Below, piece by piece: positions 31,178-41,650 of a stretch of 49,604 nt of DNA. The notes beneath the pieces are model-generated. The model was not told where the DNA came from. It was given only the letters and a program-made list of their open reading frames with translations, and did no database searches. The number at the start of each line of letters is the position of its first letter. The first letter of the stretch is position 1. The translations under genes were made by a program, and so were the position numbers. The DNA comes from Erysipelotrichaceae bacterium OttesenSCG-928-M19. GTDB taxonomy: Bacteria; Bacillota_I; Bacilli_A; JAJDGJ01. The DNA is taken from NCBI GenBank assembly GCA_030265585.1, contig JAJDGJ010000006.1, positions 1-49,604 on the forward strand, in the 5' to 3' direction.

Positions 31178-32753
31178 AGATACTAGTCAAGCTAAAACTA
31201 TTCACCAAAACTATAATTTACCTTATTTTGTTGCTAAAGTGCTTGCTTCATATTCTCAAGAACAAATACTTGATATTCTAACTTATCAAGATAAAGAAAT
31301 AATTTTTGATAAGATGACTAATGCTGTTGAGTTAGTTAATAATCATGTAAATAAAAATAATAAAATTGTTATTATGGGTGATTATGATTGTGATGGTATT
31401 TTAGCTACGTCAATTATGGTCAAGGGTTTTGCTAAGTTAAACTATGAAGTAGGTTATTATATTCCTCATCGTATCAAAGATGGTTATGGGTTAACTATCA
31501 ATCTTGTAAAACAATTTATCGCTAAAGATTATAAGTTGATTATTACTGTTGATAATGGTATTAATGCCCAAGAAGCTATCCAATATGCTATTGAGCATAA
31601 TGTTGATGTCTTAGTAACCGATCACCATCAAGTAGATCTAAATAAACAAAGTAATGTAATTTGTCTTCATCCCCAATATTCAAATTTAGATTATGAAGTT
31701 AGTGGTGGTTATGTTGCTTATCAGTTTATTAAAAACTTAATTTCTTATGAAGACGATTATCTTCATGCTCTAGCTGCTATAACATTAATCTCAGATGTGA
31801 TGCCTTTGGTTAAAGGAAATCGTTCTTTTATTAGAAAAGCGTTACAAAATATTCAAGATTTTAATTATCTACAAATAAATGTCCTTGCTAATGGTTTTGT
31901 AGATAGTAGTATGATTGGTAGTGTTATCGCACCAAAGATTAACTCCCTAGGTCGTCTACCTGATATTTATAATCCAAATACTCTAGTAAAATTCTTTTGT
32001 TCAAATAAAAAAATCGCAATTTTAAATTATGCAAAAGAGATAGAGGAATGTAATAATGTTAGAAAGCAAATGACTAATGACTATTATCAAGAACTAGATA
32101 ATTATACTATTAAACATAATTTCTTAATGATTGAAAATGATTCGTATCATGAAGGTTTGTTAGGGCTTTTAGCTTCTCGTTTTTCTAATCAAGAGAAATG
32201 TGTTAGTTTTATAGCAACAAGTAATAAAGATGAATATAAAGCAAGCATTAGGAGTATTCCAGAAATTAATATTTATAATATTTTAAGCCAATATGAGTAT
32301 CTTTTCACTAAGCTTGGTGGCCACAGTCAAGCAATGGGAGTTAGTTATAAAAAAGAAAACGCAAAAGAAATAAAAAAAGTTATCGAAAATGAATTAAAAG
32401 ACTTAGAAATTCCAGAAAAAAGTTATGATGTTATCAAACTTGATGAAGTGGATTTAGAGCTTGATAATATTATTGCTTTGCGATATTTAGAGCCTTTTGG
32501 AAATGGTTTTCAAGCACCATTGTTTTTAATAGATAATGCTATTGTTGCGACAATGAAAGGGTTAAAAAATAATCAACATTACCGTTTGAATATTCTATTT
32601 GAAACTAAATCATATGAAGTAATGTTATTTAATGTTAATTCATGTGATATTAAGGTTAACGATCATCTTGATTTAATTGTTAAACTAGGGTTAAACAACT
32701 ATAATGGCCAAACAAAATTAAATATTATTGTTGAAGATTATTTAATTAGATAA
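31161..32753 (+). CDS. recJ: Single-strand DNA exonuclease RecJ (short form)
   Basis: A 5'-3' single-strand DNA exonuclease of the DHH family for recombination and repair. The DHH domain shows [13 protein letters not shown] near residue 73, ITVDNGINA and TDHHQVD; DHHA1 has [15 protein letters not shown] near residue 390, and an OB-like end follows. At 530 residues it is much shorter than the B. subtilis protein (about 786), and lacks that protein's C-terminal extension. I chose ATG 31161 with GAAGGA in front; longer in-frame extension upstream lies in nfo. The 17-base overlap with nfo suggests coupled translation. Confidence 0.92.
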   Translation: MNYQIKDTSQAKTIHQNYNLPYFVAKVLASYSQEQILDILTYQDKEIIFDKMTNAVELVNNHVNKNNKIVIMGDYDCDGILATSIMVKGFAKLNYEVGYYIPHRIKDGYGLTINLVKQFIAKDYKLIITVDNGINAQEAIQYAIEHNVDVLVTDHHQVDLNKQSNVICLHPQYSNLDYEVSGGYVAYQFIKNLISYEDDYLHALAAITLISDVMPLVKGNRSFIRKALQNIQDFNYLQINVLANGFVDSSMIGSVIAPKINSLGRLPDIYNPNTLVKFFCSNKKIAILNYAKEIEECNNVRKQMTNDYYQELDNYTIKHNFLMIENDSYHEGLLGLLASRFSNQEKCVSFIATSNKDEYKASIRSIPEINIYNILSQYEYLFTKLGGHSQAMGVSYKKENAKEIKKVIENELKDLEIPEKSYDVIKLDEVDLELDNIIALRYLEPFGNGFQAPLFLIDNAIVATMKGLKNNQHYRLNILFETKSYEVMLFNVNSCDIKVNDHLDLIVKLGLNNYNGQTKLNIIVEDYLIR

Positions 32754-32815
32754 AAATACTATAAAATATTATAAAAAATTGGTATAATAAAGGATGGAAG
32801 AAAGTAGGTAATGAT

Positions 32816-33328
32816 ATGAACTTAAAAGACTATATTGCGAGTATTAATGACTTTCCACAGGAAGGAATTATTTTTAGAGATATAACACCACTGATGGCAA
32901 ATGGTGCTGCTTTCGCATATGCAACTGATCAATTTACTGATTTTGCAAAAGAATTAAAAGCAGATGTTATTGTAGGGCCAGAAGCACGTGGCTTTATTTT
33001 TGGTTGTCCAGTGGCAACAAATTTAAATTTAGGGTTCATTCCAGTTCGTAAACCAAATAAATTACCTCGTGAAACAATTGAGGTTTCTTATGATTTGGAA
33101 TATGGTTCTAATACATTGTGTATGCATGCTGATGCAATTAAACCTAAGCAAAGAGTAGTTATAGTAGATGATTTGTTAGCAACTGGTGGTACTGTTATGG
33201 CATCAATAGAATTAGTTGAAAAAATGGGTGGTATTGTTGTTGGCTGTGCATTTTTAATTGAATTAAGTGATTTAAAAGGAAGAGATTTGTTAAAGGATTA
33301 TCGAGTGTTATCGTTGATGGATTATTAA
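32816..33328 (+). CDS. apt: Adenine phosphoribosyltransferase
   Basis: Salvage enzyme: adenine plus PRPP to AMP. Typical N-terminus [30 protein letters not shown] near residue 57, [11 protein letters not shown], and the PRPP loop [14 protein letters not shown] near 118. At 170 residues it is of normal length. A TATAAT-like -10 (32783-32788) precedes it. It is one base from the rel gene, the conserved apt-rel order of Firmicutes. Confidence 0.95.
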   Translation: MNLKDYIASINDFPQEGIIFRDITPLMANGAAFAYATDQFTDFAKELKADVIVGPEARGFIFGCPVATNLNLGFIPVRKPNKLPRETIEVSYDLEYGSNTLCMHADAIKPKQRVVIVDDLLATGGTVMASIELVEKMGGIVVGCAFLIELSDLKGRDLLKDYRVLSLMDY

Positions 33329-33329
33329 T

Positions 33330-35522
33330 ATGAATGAAACGATTTCCTCAGATACTGTAATTCCTTTTGAAACACTAATAAAATATACAACGACATATTT
33401 AAATAGAAAAGAACATCTTGATTTAATTAAAAAAGCATATGATTTTGCGGTTGAAAAACATGCACCTCAAAAAAGAAAATCAGGAGAACCATATGTTAAT
33501 CATGTTATAAATGTTGCGATAACACTTGCAAAGTTACAGGTTAGCCCTAACGTTATTGTAAGTGGTCTTTTGCATGATGTGGTTGAGGATTGTGATGTCA
33601 GTGTTCAAGATTTAGAAGATAAATTTAATTTGGAGGTTGCGACGATTGTTGAAGCAGTTACTAAATTAGGAAATCTACCAAAAATTACTGATGAGGAATA
33701 TCAAGCTGAAAATCATCGTAAAATTTTTATAGCGATGTCAAAAGATATTCGTGTTATTTTAGTAAAGTTAGCGGATCGTCTCCATAATATGTTAACTTTA
33801 CAATATATGCCTGAAAAAAAACAGCGTAAGATAGCTGAGGAAACTTTAGACGTTTATGCACCAATTGCTCATCGTCTTGGTTTAGGTGAAATGAAGGCAA
33901 CACTTGAAGATAAATGTCTTTATTATTTAGATCAAAAGAAATATTTTGAATTAGTTGAATTGGTTAATTTAAAGAAAAAAGAACGTGATTCAATTTTAAA
34001 TGATATGATAAAAGAAATAGATAGTCTTTTGATTTCAAATAATATTATTGTAAATATTTCAGGGCGCTCCAAGCATCTTTATAGTATTTATAAGAAAATG
34101 GTTTATAAACACAAAAAATTTGATGAGATTTATGATTTACAAGCAATTCGTATTATTTGTAATGATGTGATGACTTGTTATGGTGTACTAGGTATCATTC
34201 ATAATATGTATCGTCCAATACCAGGTCGTTTTAAAGATTATATTGCTATGAAAAAACCAAATATGTACCAATCTTTACATACAACAATTATTGGTAATGG
34301 TGGAATGATTTTCGAGTTACAAATTAGAACTAAAGAAATGGATGACATAGCTGAGCGTGGTTTTGCTGCTCATTGGCGCTATAAAGAAGGTAGTGAAAAA
34401 ATATCTCAAAAAGCTATAGAGGAGCAACTACATTGGTTTAGAGACTTCGTTTCACTTTCTGATGATTCAAATGATGTCCAAGCTCAAGAATATATGCATA
34501 ATTTACAACGCGATATTTTTGAGGCTAATGTTTACGCCTTGACTCCTAAAGGAAAGGTTATCAACTTACCAAAAGAATCAAGTGTTATTGATTTTGCTTA
34601 TAAAATTCATAGTAAAGTTGCTGAGAGTATGACTGGTGCTTTAGTAAATGGAAACTTTGTTCCTTTTAATACTAAATTGACTACTGGTGATGTCGTTGAA
34701 ATACAAACACAAAATAACGCTCCTGGACCTTCTGAGGGTTGGTTAGATATAGTCAAAACAAGCAATGCTCGGCAACGTATTAAGCAATACTTAAAAAATA
34801 AAGTTGAATCAGAGCGTAAAGAATTTGTTGAAAAAGGTCGTACAATTTTATTGAGAGGTATTAAAGAACGTGAATTAGATGAAAAAGTTCTGAATCAACA
34901 AGAAGCTCTTGAAAGATGTATTAAATTTTATAAAGTTTCAAATTTTGAAGATGTTTTATATAATTTAGCATCTAAAAAAGCTGATGTTGATGAAATAATT
35001 GATAGTGTCTATAATATTAAACCTGTTTTTTCAATTCCAAAATTACTTAAGAAGCAGACGACTAATATAAAAACTATTGATCAGGGAATTATTGTTGAAG
35101 GAATTGATTCAATTGCTGTTGAACTAGCAAATTGTTGTAATCCTATTCCAGGAGATGAAATAATTGGTTATGTTTCTAGTGGAAAAGCGATTAAAATTCA
35201 TCGACATGATTGTCCAAACGTTAAAGGTTTAAATAGCAATGCATTTATTAATGTCTATTGGGATCCAATTGCATTAAAAGGTAGTTATTATTTTGTGGAT
35301 ATGGTAATTAAAAGTTATGATCGTATGTATTTATTAAGTGATATAATTACTTCTTTATCACAAGGTAATGCACAAGTTATGAATGTTAATACAACAATTA
35401 ATGATATTGTTGCTGAAATCTCATTACAGATTAGGGTGTCTGATGGTGAGCATCTTCAAAGGGTTGTAAATAATATTAAAAAAATTGATGGTGTTATTGA
35501 TGTTATTAGGGTAAATAAATAG
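33330..35522 (+). CDS. rel: Bifunctional (p)ppGpp synthetase/hydrolase Rel
   Basis: Stringent-response enzyme of 730 residues with all Rel domains. The HD hydrolase has VSGLLHDVVEDCDV near residue 73. The synthetase has YDLQAIRII and the segment RFKDYIAMKKPNMYQSLHTT (near 300). TGS has VYALTPKGKVINLPKESSVI and the C-terminus has the ACT/RRM domain. HD residues are intact, so both hydrolysis and synthesis are likely. Most relatives have PKPN where this one has KKPN. The gene starts one base after apt and has no clear ribosome site of its own, so translation may be coupled. Confidence 0.95.
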   Translation: MNETISSDTVIPFETLIKYTTTYLNRKEHLDLIKKAYDFAVEKHAPQKRKSGEPYVNHVINVAITLAKLQVSPNVIVSGLLHDVVEDCDVSVQDLEDKFNLEVATIVEAVTKLGNLPKITDEEYQAENHRKIFIAMSKDIRVILVKLADRLHNMLTLQYMPEKKQRKIAEETLDVYAPIAHRLGLGEMKATLEDKCLYYLDQKKYFELVELVNLKKKERDSILNDMIKEIDSLLISNNIIVNISGRSKHLYSIYKKMVYKHKKFDEIYDLQAIRIICNDVMTCYGVLGIIHNMYRPIPGRFKDYIAMKKPNMYQSLHTTIIGNGGMIFELQIRTKEMDDIAERGFAAHWRYKEGSEKISQKAIEEQLHWFRDFVSLSDDSNDVQAQEYMHNLQRDIFEANVYALTPKGKVINLPKESSVIDFAYKIHSKVAESMTGALVNGNFVPFNTKLTTGDVVEIQTQNNAPGPSEGWLDIVKTSNARQRIKQYLKNKVESERKEFVEKGRTILLRGIKERELDEKVLNQQEALERCIKFYKVSNFEDVLYNLASKKADVDEIIDSVYNIKPVFSIPKLLKKQTTNIKTIDQGIIVEGIDSIAVELANCCNPIPGDEIIGYVSSGKAIKIHRHDCPNVKGLNSNAFINVYWDPIALKGSYYFVDMVIKSYDRMYLLSDIITSLSQGNAQVMNVNTTINDIVAEISLQIRVSDGEHLQRVVNNIKKIDGVIDVIRVNK

Positions 35523-35554
35523 TTTTAATTTAAATGCTAAATTGTCTTTTCGAA

Positions 35555-35583
35555 TTGACAATTTAACTAAATTTTATTATACT
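35555..35583 (+). promoter_or_regulatory. Promoter of hisS-aspS
   Basis: TTGACA at 35555-35560 and TATACT at 35578-35583 with a 17-base spacer, a near-consensus promoter between rel and hisS. It lies upstream of the hairpin at 35617, so its transcript must pass that hairpin. Confidence 0.8.
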
Positions 35584-35616
35584 TGATTAAAGAAACTGTA
35601 TTAATAATGCTGTTTT

Positions 35617-35646
35617 ATAGTCAAGCTTACTTGACTATTATTTTTA
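35617..35646 (+). terminator. Leader hairpin terminator before hisS
   Basis: ATAGTCAAG / CTTGACTAT, nine perfect pairs around CTTA, followed by TATTTTTA. Since a promoter lies upstream of it (35555-35583), it may end the rel transcript and also attenuate hisS transcription. No T-box motif is visible in the short leader of about 80 bases. Confidence 0.75.
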
Positions 35647-35666
35647 TTTAGAAAGGTGGAAATAAA

Positions 35667-36941
35667 ATGGAAAAAATTACTAAGCCACGTGGTACAGAAG
35701 ACTTATTATTTGAGGATACTAGAAAGTGGCATATAATGGAAGAAATTATTAGAACATCCGCAAGAAAATACAATTTTTTAGAAATTAGGACACCGATTTT
35801 TGAACATACTGATTTGTTTGTAAAAGGAGTGGGCGATACAACTGATGTTGTTACTAAAGAAATGTATACTTTCCTTGATAAAAAAGGACGTAGTCTAACA
35901 CTTCGACCTGAGGGAACTACTGGTGCTATTAGAGCTTATATTGAACATAAAATGTATGGTTATGATAATCAACCAATTAAGCTTTATTATATGGGACCTA
36001 TGTTTCGCTATGAACGTCCTCAAAAGGGAAGACAAAGACAATTCCACCAATTTGGCGTAGAAACGATTGGTATTAAAAGTGCTCAAGTAGACGCTGAAAC
36101 AATTTTAGTTGGATTAGATGTATGTAAAGGAATGGGTTTAAAAAATTTAAAGGTTTTAATTAACACTTTAGGTGATAATGAATCTCGATTAAAATATCGT
36201 GAAGCATTAATTGAATACTTACTACAATATAAAGATGAATTGTGTAATGATTGTCAAGTTCGTTTAGAAAAGAATCCATTACGTGTTTTAGATTGTAAAA
36301 TTGATAGTGAAAAAGAATTTTTAGTTAATGCACCAAAATTAATTGATTATTTAAATGAAGAATCTAAAGTATATTTTGAAACAGTACTTAAAATTCTTGA
36401 TGATTTAAATGTTGATTATGAAATTGATAATCGTCTTGTTAGAGGTTTAGATTATTATACTGATACAATATATGAAGTTGTTTCTTTAAACAAAGAAAGT
36501 GGTGCTCAAGCAACGTTATTTGGTGGTGGACGCTATGATGGTTTATCAGCTAGTCTTGGTGGACCTGATGTTAGTGGTATTGGTTTTGGAATGGGATTAG
36601 AGCGTATGTTAATTAGTGCTCAAGTTGAAAATCCAGAACTATTTGATGAAAGACCATTAGATGTATATTTAATGCCGTTATCAAATGAAGTTTCTAGTTA
36701 TACTTTAACAATTTTAGAACAATTACGTGAAGCTGGCGTTGTTGCTGAAATGGAATATTTTGAGAAATCAACTAAAGCTATGTTTAAATATTGTGAACGT
36801 AATAAAATTAAATATGCCATTATTATTGGTGAAAATGAGTTAGAAAATAATACTTTAATTTTAAAAGATTTAGAAAATAATACTCAAGAAGAATTAAGTG
36901 AAGCTTGGTTAGAAATTGTGCTTGAAAGGATTAAGAAATAA
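35667..36941 (+). CDS. hisS: Histidyl-tRNA synthetase
   Basis: Class II aminoacyl-tRNA synthetase charging tRNA-His, 424 residues. Motif 1 is near residue 45 (FLEIRTPIFEHTDLFVKGVG), motif 2 FRYERPQKGRQRQFHQFGVE near 112, the histidine motif LVRGLDYYTDTIYEV near 255 and motif 3 GIGFGMGLERML near 310. A C-terminal anticodon-binding domain follows. AGAAAGGTGG precedes ATG. Its stop overlaps the aspS start (TAATG). Confidence 0.96.
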   Translation: MEKITKPRGTEDLLFEDTRKWHIMEEIIRTSARKYNFLEIRTPIFEHTDLFVKGVGDTTDVVTKEMYTFLDKKGRSLTLRPEGTTGAIRAYIEHKMYGYDNQPIKLYYMGPMFRYERPQKGRQRQFHQFGVETIGIKSAQVDAETILVGLDVCKGMGLKNLKVLINTLGDNESRLKYREALIEYLLQYKDELCNDCQVRLEKNPLRVLDCKIDSEKEFLVNAPKLIDYLNEESKVYFETVLKILDDLNVDYEIDNRLVRGLDYYTDTIYEVVSLNKESGAQATLFGGGRYDGLSASLGGPDVSGIGFGMGLERMLISAQVENPELFDERPLDVYLMPLSNEVSSYTLTILEQLREAGVVAEMEYFEKSTKAMFKYCERNKIKYAIIIGENELENNTLILKDLENNTQEELSEAWLEIVLERIKK

Positions 36942-38686
36942 TGGAAAGAACACATAATAATGGTGAATTAACAATCAACAATCTCAATGAAGAAGTTGTT
37001 TTAATTGGTTGGGTAGCTAAAAAAAGAAACTTAGGATCATTATTATTTATTGATCTTAGAGATCGCTATGGAATTACTCAAGTTTTTATTGAAGAATCAT
37101 GGCATAGTTATTGTGCTGAAATAAAAAATGAATATATTATTAAAGTAAAGGGTAAAGTTGTTGCTCGTCAAGACCCTAATAAACAACTTAAAACAGGAGA
37201 AATAGAAGTTAGTGCAACTGAAGTTGAAATAATCAATGTTGCTAAAACAACGCCTTTGATAATTGCTGATGAAACAGATGCTTTAGAAGATACAAGAATG
37301 AAATATCGTTATTTAGACTTACGCCGTTCAATAATGCAGGATAATTTAATAACTCGTCATCAAATTACTAAAACAATTAGACGTTATTTAGATGATTTAG
37401 ACTTTGTTGATATTGAAACACCTATTCTTACAATCTCAACTCCTGAAGGAGCTCGTGATTATGTTGTACCCAGTCGTATTCATGATGAATCGTTTTATGC
37501 ATTACCACAATCTCCACAATTATTTAAACAATTATTAATGGTTGCTGGATTTGAGAAATATTATCAAATAGTTAAGTGTTTTCGTGATGAAGATTTACGT
37601 GCTGATCGTCAACCTGAATTTACTCAAGTTGATATTGAAACCTCATTTTTAAGTCAAGAAGATATTCAAAATATTATTGAAGGTTTATTTAAAAAAGTAA
37701 TGAAAGAAGTAAAAGGTCTGGATGTTACAATTCCTTTTCAAAGAATATCTTATCATGATGCTATGAATAATTATGGTAGTGATAAACCGGATTTACGTTT
37801 TGCAATGAAATTACATGATTTAAATCAATGCTTGAATGGTATTGAATTTAGTGTCTTCAATGATACAATTAAAGCTAATAATAACGTAAAAGCTATTGTT
37901 GTTAAAAATAATGCTGATAAGTATTCTCGTAAAGATATTGATAAATTACAAGAACTAGCTAAGAAACATCATGCCAAAGGTTTAGCATGGTTAAAAGTAG
38001 AAGAAAATGCTTTTGTTGGTCCAATTTCTAAGTTCTTTAATGAGGAATATACAACAGCTTTGAAAAATGAATTAAATTTAGAAAATAATGATTTAGTATT
38101 GTTTGTTGCTGATGAATGGCAAGTTGCTTGTAATGCCTTAGGTGCTTTACGTTTAGAAATTGCTAATCAATTAGAATTAATAGATAATGATTTATTTGAG
38201 TTTTGTTGGGTTGTTGACTGGCCACTATTTGAATATGATAAAGATGATCAAAGATATTATGCTGCCCATCATCCTTTTACAAGACCTGCTGTTGGTCAAG
38301 AACAATCATTTGCAAGTGATCCTGCTAATGCTTATGCTCAAGCCTATGATATTGTTTTAAATGGTTATGAAATTGGTGGTGGTTCTCTACGTATTTATGA
38401 TCAAGAAATGCAAATGAAAATGTTTGAAGTTTTAGGTTTTAGTGATCAAGAGATTCAAGATCAATTTGGTTTCTTTGTTAATGCGTTTCAATATGGAACA
38501 CCTCCACATGGTGGAATTGCTTTAGGGCTGGATCGTATTGCAATGATTTTAACTAACTCAGAGTCAATTAGGGATGTAATTGCCTTTCCAAAAAATGCTA
38601 GTGCAACATGCCCTTTAACACAAGCACCAGGCTTAATTAGTGAAAATCAAAAAGCTGAATTAGGTCTTAAAACATATAAGAAGTAG
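36941..38686 (+). CDS. aspS: Aspartyl-tRNA synthetase, bacterial type
   Basis: Class II synthetase of 581 residues: N-terminal OB anticodon-binding domain (VVLIGWVAKKRNLGSLLFID), catalytic domain with FRDEDLRADRQPEFTQVDIE (motif 2 region near residue 217), a GAD insertion domain (LNGIEFSVFNDTIKANNNVK) typical of bacteria, and motif 3 GGIALGLDRIAMIL near 525. TPEGARDY and SPQLFKQLLM are family signatures. It overlaps hisS by one base, so the two are translated together, as in many Bacillota. Confidence 0.96.
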   Translation: MERTHNNGELTINNLNEEVVLIGWVAKKRNLGSLLFIDLRDRYGITQVFIEESWHSYCAEIKNEYIIKVKGKVVARQDPNKQLKTGEIEVSATEVEIINVAKTTPLIIADETDALEDTRMKYRYLDLRRSIMQDNLITRHQITKTIRRYLDDLDFVDIETPILTISTPEGARDYVVPSRIHDESFYALPQSPQLFKQLLMVAGFEKYYQIVKCFRDEDLRADRQPEFTQVDIETSFLSQEDIQNIIEGLFKKVMKEVKGLDVTIPFQRISYHDAMNNYGSDKPDLRFAMKLHDLNQCLNGIEFSVFNDTIKANNNVKAIVVKNNADKYSRKDIDKLQELAKKHHAKGLAWLKVEENAFVGPISKFFNEEYTTALKNELNLENNDLVLFVADEWQVACNALGALRLEIANQLELIDNDLFEFCWVVDWPLFEYDKDDQRYYAAHHPFTRPAVGQEQSFASDPANAYAQAYDIVLNGYEIGGGSLRIYDQEMQMKMFEVLGFSDQEIQDQFGFFVNAFQYGTPPHGGIALGLDRIAMILTNSESIRDVIAFPKNASATCPLTQAPGLISENQKAELGLKTYKK

Positions 38687-38693
38687 GGATATA

Positions 38694-38927
38694 ATGATAA
38701 AACAAGAATTAATTGATCGTATTAATTATCTTGCGAATAAAAAGAAAACTGAAGGTTTAACTGATGCTGAGCAATTAGAACAAGATAAATTAAGACAAGA
38801 ATATTTAAAAGAGTTTAAAGCAGGATTTGAACAGCGTTTAATGAATATTAAGGTTGTTGATCCTGATGGTAATGATGTAACACCAGAGAAATTAAAAAAT
38901 GCTAAAAAAGAAAGGAATAAATCATAA
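38694..38927 (+). CDS. DUF896 family protein (YnzC-like)
   Basis: A 77-residue helical protein of the DUF896/YnzC family, known as an SOS-linked small protein in Bacillus. [30 protein letters not shown] and [20 protein letters not shown] are the typical blocks; function is not established. It follows aspS by seven bases and its stop overlaps the cyclophilin start (TAATG), so it belongs to the hisS-tkt run. Confidence 0.85.
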   Translation: MIKQELIDRINYLANKKKTEGLTDAEQLEQDKLRQEYLKEFKAGFEQRLMNIKVVDPDGNDVTPEKLKNAKKERNKS

Positions 38928-39361
38928 TGTTAAAAGCTAAGATTGCAATGGAAAATGGAGATATTATTGAATTAGAATTATTTGAAAATGAAGCACCCAA
39001 AACAGTTGAAAATTTTGTTAAGTTAATCGAGGCTGGTTTTTATGATGGTTTAACTTTTCATCGTGTGATACCTGGATTTGTCTCACAAGGTGGTTGTCCA
39101 AAAGGAAATGGAACGGGAGGACCTGGTTATACTATTCCTTGTGAAACAATTAATAATCCACATCAACACCTTGCTGGTTCATTATCAATGGCTCATGCTG
39201 GTAAAGATACAGGTGGTTCACAATTTTTTATTGTTCATGAACCACAACCACATTTAGATGGTGTCCATACTGTCTTTGGTCAAACAATTAGTGGTTTGGA
39301 ATATGCTAAAGCAATGAAAAATGGTGCTAAAATTAATAAGATTACTGTTGAAAGGGAATAA
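38927..39361 (+). CDS. Peptidyl-prolyl isomerase, cyclophilin type
   Basis: A 144-residue cytoplasmic cyclophilin that speeds prolyl cis-trans isomerisation in protein folding. The catalytic Arg/Phe segment is [13 protein letters not shown] near residue 44, with [20 protein letters not shown] near 85 and [15 protein letters not shown] near 110. No signal peptide. Its start overlaps the DUF896 stop, and tkt begins four bases after its end. Length is that of minimal bacterial cyclophilins. Confidence 0.94.
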   Translation: MLKAKIAMENGDIIELELFENEAPKTVENFVKLIEAGFYDGLTFHRVIPGFVSQGGCPKGNGTGGPGYTIPCETINNPHQHLAGSLSMAHAGKDTGGSQFFIVHEPQPHLDGVHTVFGQTISGLEYAKAMKNGAKINKITVERE

Positions 39362-39364
39362 AAG

Positions 39365-41332
39365 ATGGACCAATTAGTTATTAATACAATTAGAGCACTT
39401 GCTATTGATATGACAAATGAAGCAAAATCTGGTCATCCTGGTATGCCTTTAGGAAGTGCTCCAATTGGTTATAAAATATTTAAAGAAATGAAAATTAATC
39501 CTAAAAAACCTGATTGGTTTAATCGTGATCGTTTTGTTTTAGCTAGTGGTCATGCTTCAACATTATTATATTCACTATTACATTTAAGTGGTTATAATAT
39601 ATGTCTAACGGATTTAAAAAACTTTAGACAATTAGACTCAATCACTCCTGGTCATCCTGAATATTTACATACGGCTGGAGTTGATGCTACAAGTGGTCCT
39701 TTAGGTCAAGGAATCGCAATGGCTGTTGGTATGGCTCTAGCAGAAACTGTTCTTGCGAGTAAATATAATAAAGAAGATTATAATATAATCGATCATTATA
39801 CTTATGTTTTATGTGGTGATGGCGATATGCAAGAGGGTGTAACTTTTGAGGCCTCTTCATTAGCTGGATTATGGAAATTAGGAAAATTAATTGTTTTTTA
39901 TGATTCAAATGATGTTACTTTAGATGGACCATTAAATGATACATCAAGTGATAATATAAAAAACAGATATGAATCAATGGGATGGCAGTATCTTTATGTT
40001 GCTGATGGTAATGATTTAATAGCATTAGATAAAGCACTAAAAATGGCCCAGCTTGAAGATGAAAAACCAACGTTAATTGAAGTTAAGACCATTATTGGAT
40101 ATGGTTCACAAAAACAAGGTACTTCGGCAACCCATGGGGCACCATTAGGTCAAGAGGATGGTACTTATGCTAAAGAGTTCTATGGTTGTTCTTTAACTGA
40201 GTTTGATATTTCAAATGAAATCTATGATACTTTTACTTATCAACAAATTAAACAAGGTGAAAAACAATATAAAGAGTGGTTAAAGCAATTAAAAAAATAT
40301 CAAGAAGCTTATCCACAGCAAGCAAACGAATTACAAGAATTAATCAATGATGATTATCGTATTAATTATGGTGATTACAAATTAAAAAAGACTAATGAAA
40401 GTCAAGCAACAAGAAATAGTAGTAATGATGTTATTAATTATCTTGCAACTAAACATCCAACCTTTATGGGAGGAAGTGCTGATTTATCAAGTTCTACGAT
40501 GACTAAAATTAAAGATAGTTCTCTTTTTAGTGCAACTAATCGTTTAGGACGTAACATTAATTATGGAATAAGAGAGTTCGCAATGGCTGTGATTAATAAT
40601 GGTGTGATCCTTCATGGTGGAATTAAGATATTTGGTGGCACATTTTTTGTCTTTTCTGATTATTTAAAACCAGCTTTAAAAATGGCTGCTTTGATGAAGA
40701 TTCCTACTATTAATGTCTTTAGTCATGATTCGATTGCTGTAGGTGAAGATGGTCCTACACATCAACCAATTGAACATTTAGCGATGTTAAGATCAATGCC
40801 AAATCTTAATGTTATTAGACCTTGTGATGCTAATGAAACTTTTGGTGCCTGGCAAATTGCTATGGAAAGTAAACAAACTCCTTCAGCATTAATTTTATCT
40901 CGTCAGAATTTAATGGTTGAAGCTAATAGTGATTATAATAAAGTAAAATATGGTGCATATGTAATAAAAGAGGAAAGAGAAAAAGTTGACTGTTTATTAA
41001 TTGCTACTGGTTCAGAAGTTAATCTTGCTATTGCTGCTGCTACTGAACTTGAAAAAGATGGCTATGATATTAGAGTAGTTAGTATGCCTTGTCGTAGTTT
41101 ATTTGAACAACAATCAAAGAAATATCAAAATCAAGTTATTCCAACTAAATGCAAACAACGTTTAGTAATTGAAATGGCTACATCATATGGATGGCATAAA
41201 TATGCATTAAAAGATAATCAAATTCTTGGAATTGACACTTATGGCTTAAGTGCTAAAGGTAGTCAAGTTATGGATTATTATGGTTTTAATGTAGACAATG
41301 TTGTCAAATTAGTTAAAACTATTGTTAAATAA
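39365..41332 (+). CDS. tkt: Transketolase
   Basis: TPP-dependent enzyme of the non-oxidative pentose phosphate pathway that transfers two-carbon units, 655 residues. The N-terminal TPP-binding domain starts SGHPGMPLGSAPIGY, with HTAGVDATSGPLGQGIAMAV near residue 100 and the GDGDMQEGVTFEA motif near 156. The pyrimidine-binding domain has FAMAVINNG and SHDSIAVGEDGPTHQP near 455, followed by the C-terminal domain. It is the last gene of the hisS run and has a three-base gap to the cyclophilin gene. Confidence 0.95.
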   Translation: MDQLVINTIRALAIDMTNEAKSGHPGMPLGSAPIGYKIFKEMKINPKKPDWFNRDRFVLASGHASTLLYSLLHLSGYNICLTDLKNFRQLDSITPGHPEYLHTAGVDATSGPLGQGIAMAVGMALAETVLASKYNKEDYNIIDHYTYVLCGDGDMQEGVTFEASSLAGLWKLGKLIVFYDSNDVTLDGPLNDTSSDNIKNRYESMGWQYLYVADGNDLIALDKALKMAQLEDEKPTLIEVKTIIGYGSQKQGTSATHGAPLGQEDGTYAKEFYGCSLTEFDISNEIYDTFTYQQIKQGEKQYKEWLKQLKKYQEAYPQQANELQELINDDYRINYGDYKLKKTNESQATRNSSNDVINYLATKHPTFMGGSADLSSSTMTKIKDSSLFSATNRLGRNINYGIREFAMAVINNGVILHGGIKIFGGTFFVFSDYLKPALKMAALMKIPTINVFSHDSIAVGEDGPTHQPIEHLAMLRSMPNLNVIRPCDANETFGAWQIAMESKQTPSALILSRQNLMVEANSDYNKVKYGAYVIKEEREKVDCLLIATGSEVNLAIAAATELEKDGYDIRVVSMPCRSLFEQQSKKYQNQVIPTKCKQRLVIEMATSYGWHKYALKDNQILGIDTYGLSAKGSQVMDYYGFNVDNVVKLVKTIVK

Positions 41333-41383
41333 ATGTTGATTTGATATAATTAAATAGTCTGAATTGGAAGTGGAGGTATTGAT

Positions 41384-41611
41384 ATGATATTACAAATTTT
41401 AACAATTCTTGTATCTTTAGTAGTTGGAGCCTTTGGTGGATATATGTTTTCGCAAAGAAGAGTTTCTAAGGAAATGGCAGGAAAGACAGTAATTGATGAA
41501 AAAACAATTACAGCAATTTATATGGATATGGGAAGAAAACCATCACAAGCGCAAATTAATCGTGCGATGAAAACTGCAAAAGCAAATTCAAAAAGTAATT
41601 CAAAAAAATAA
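41384..41611 (+). CDS. yneF: YneF family small membrane protein (UPF0154)
   Basis: A 75-residue protein with one N-terminal transmembrane helix (LQILTILVSLVVGAFGGYMF) and a basic cytoplasmic tail with the family block MDMGRKPSQAQINRAMKTAK. Role unknown. It follows tkt by 52 bases, with a TATAAT-like box (41344-41349) of its own and a strong terminator behind. The tkt-yneF order is also known from Bacillus. Confidence 0.88.
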   Translation: MILQILTILVSLVVGAFGGYMFSQRRVSKEMAGKTVIDEKTITAIYMDMGRKPSQAQINRAMKTAKANSKSNSKK

Positions 41612-41635
41612 ACCCTAATTTTATTAGGGTTTTTA
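41611..41635 (+). terminator. Terminator after yneF
   Basis: AACCCTAAT / ATTAGGGTT around TTT, followed by T; the stop codon overlaps the 5' arm. Confidence 0.9.
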
Positions 41636-41650
41636 TCTAGGAGTTATATT

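Noticed and set aside
35522-35666. T-box leader before hisS
   Set aside because: The leader is only about 80 bases and shows no T-box sequence or specifier stem; only a simple terminator hairpin is seen.
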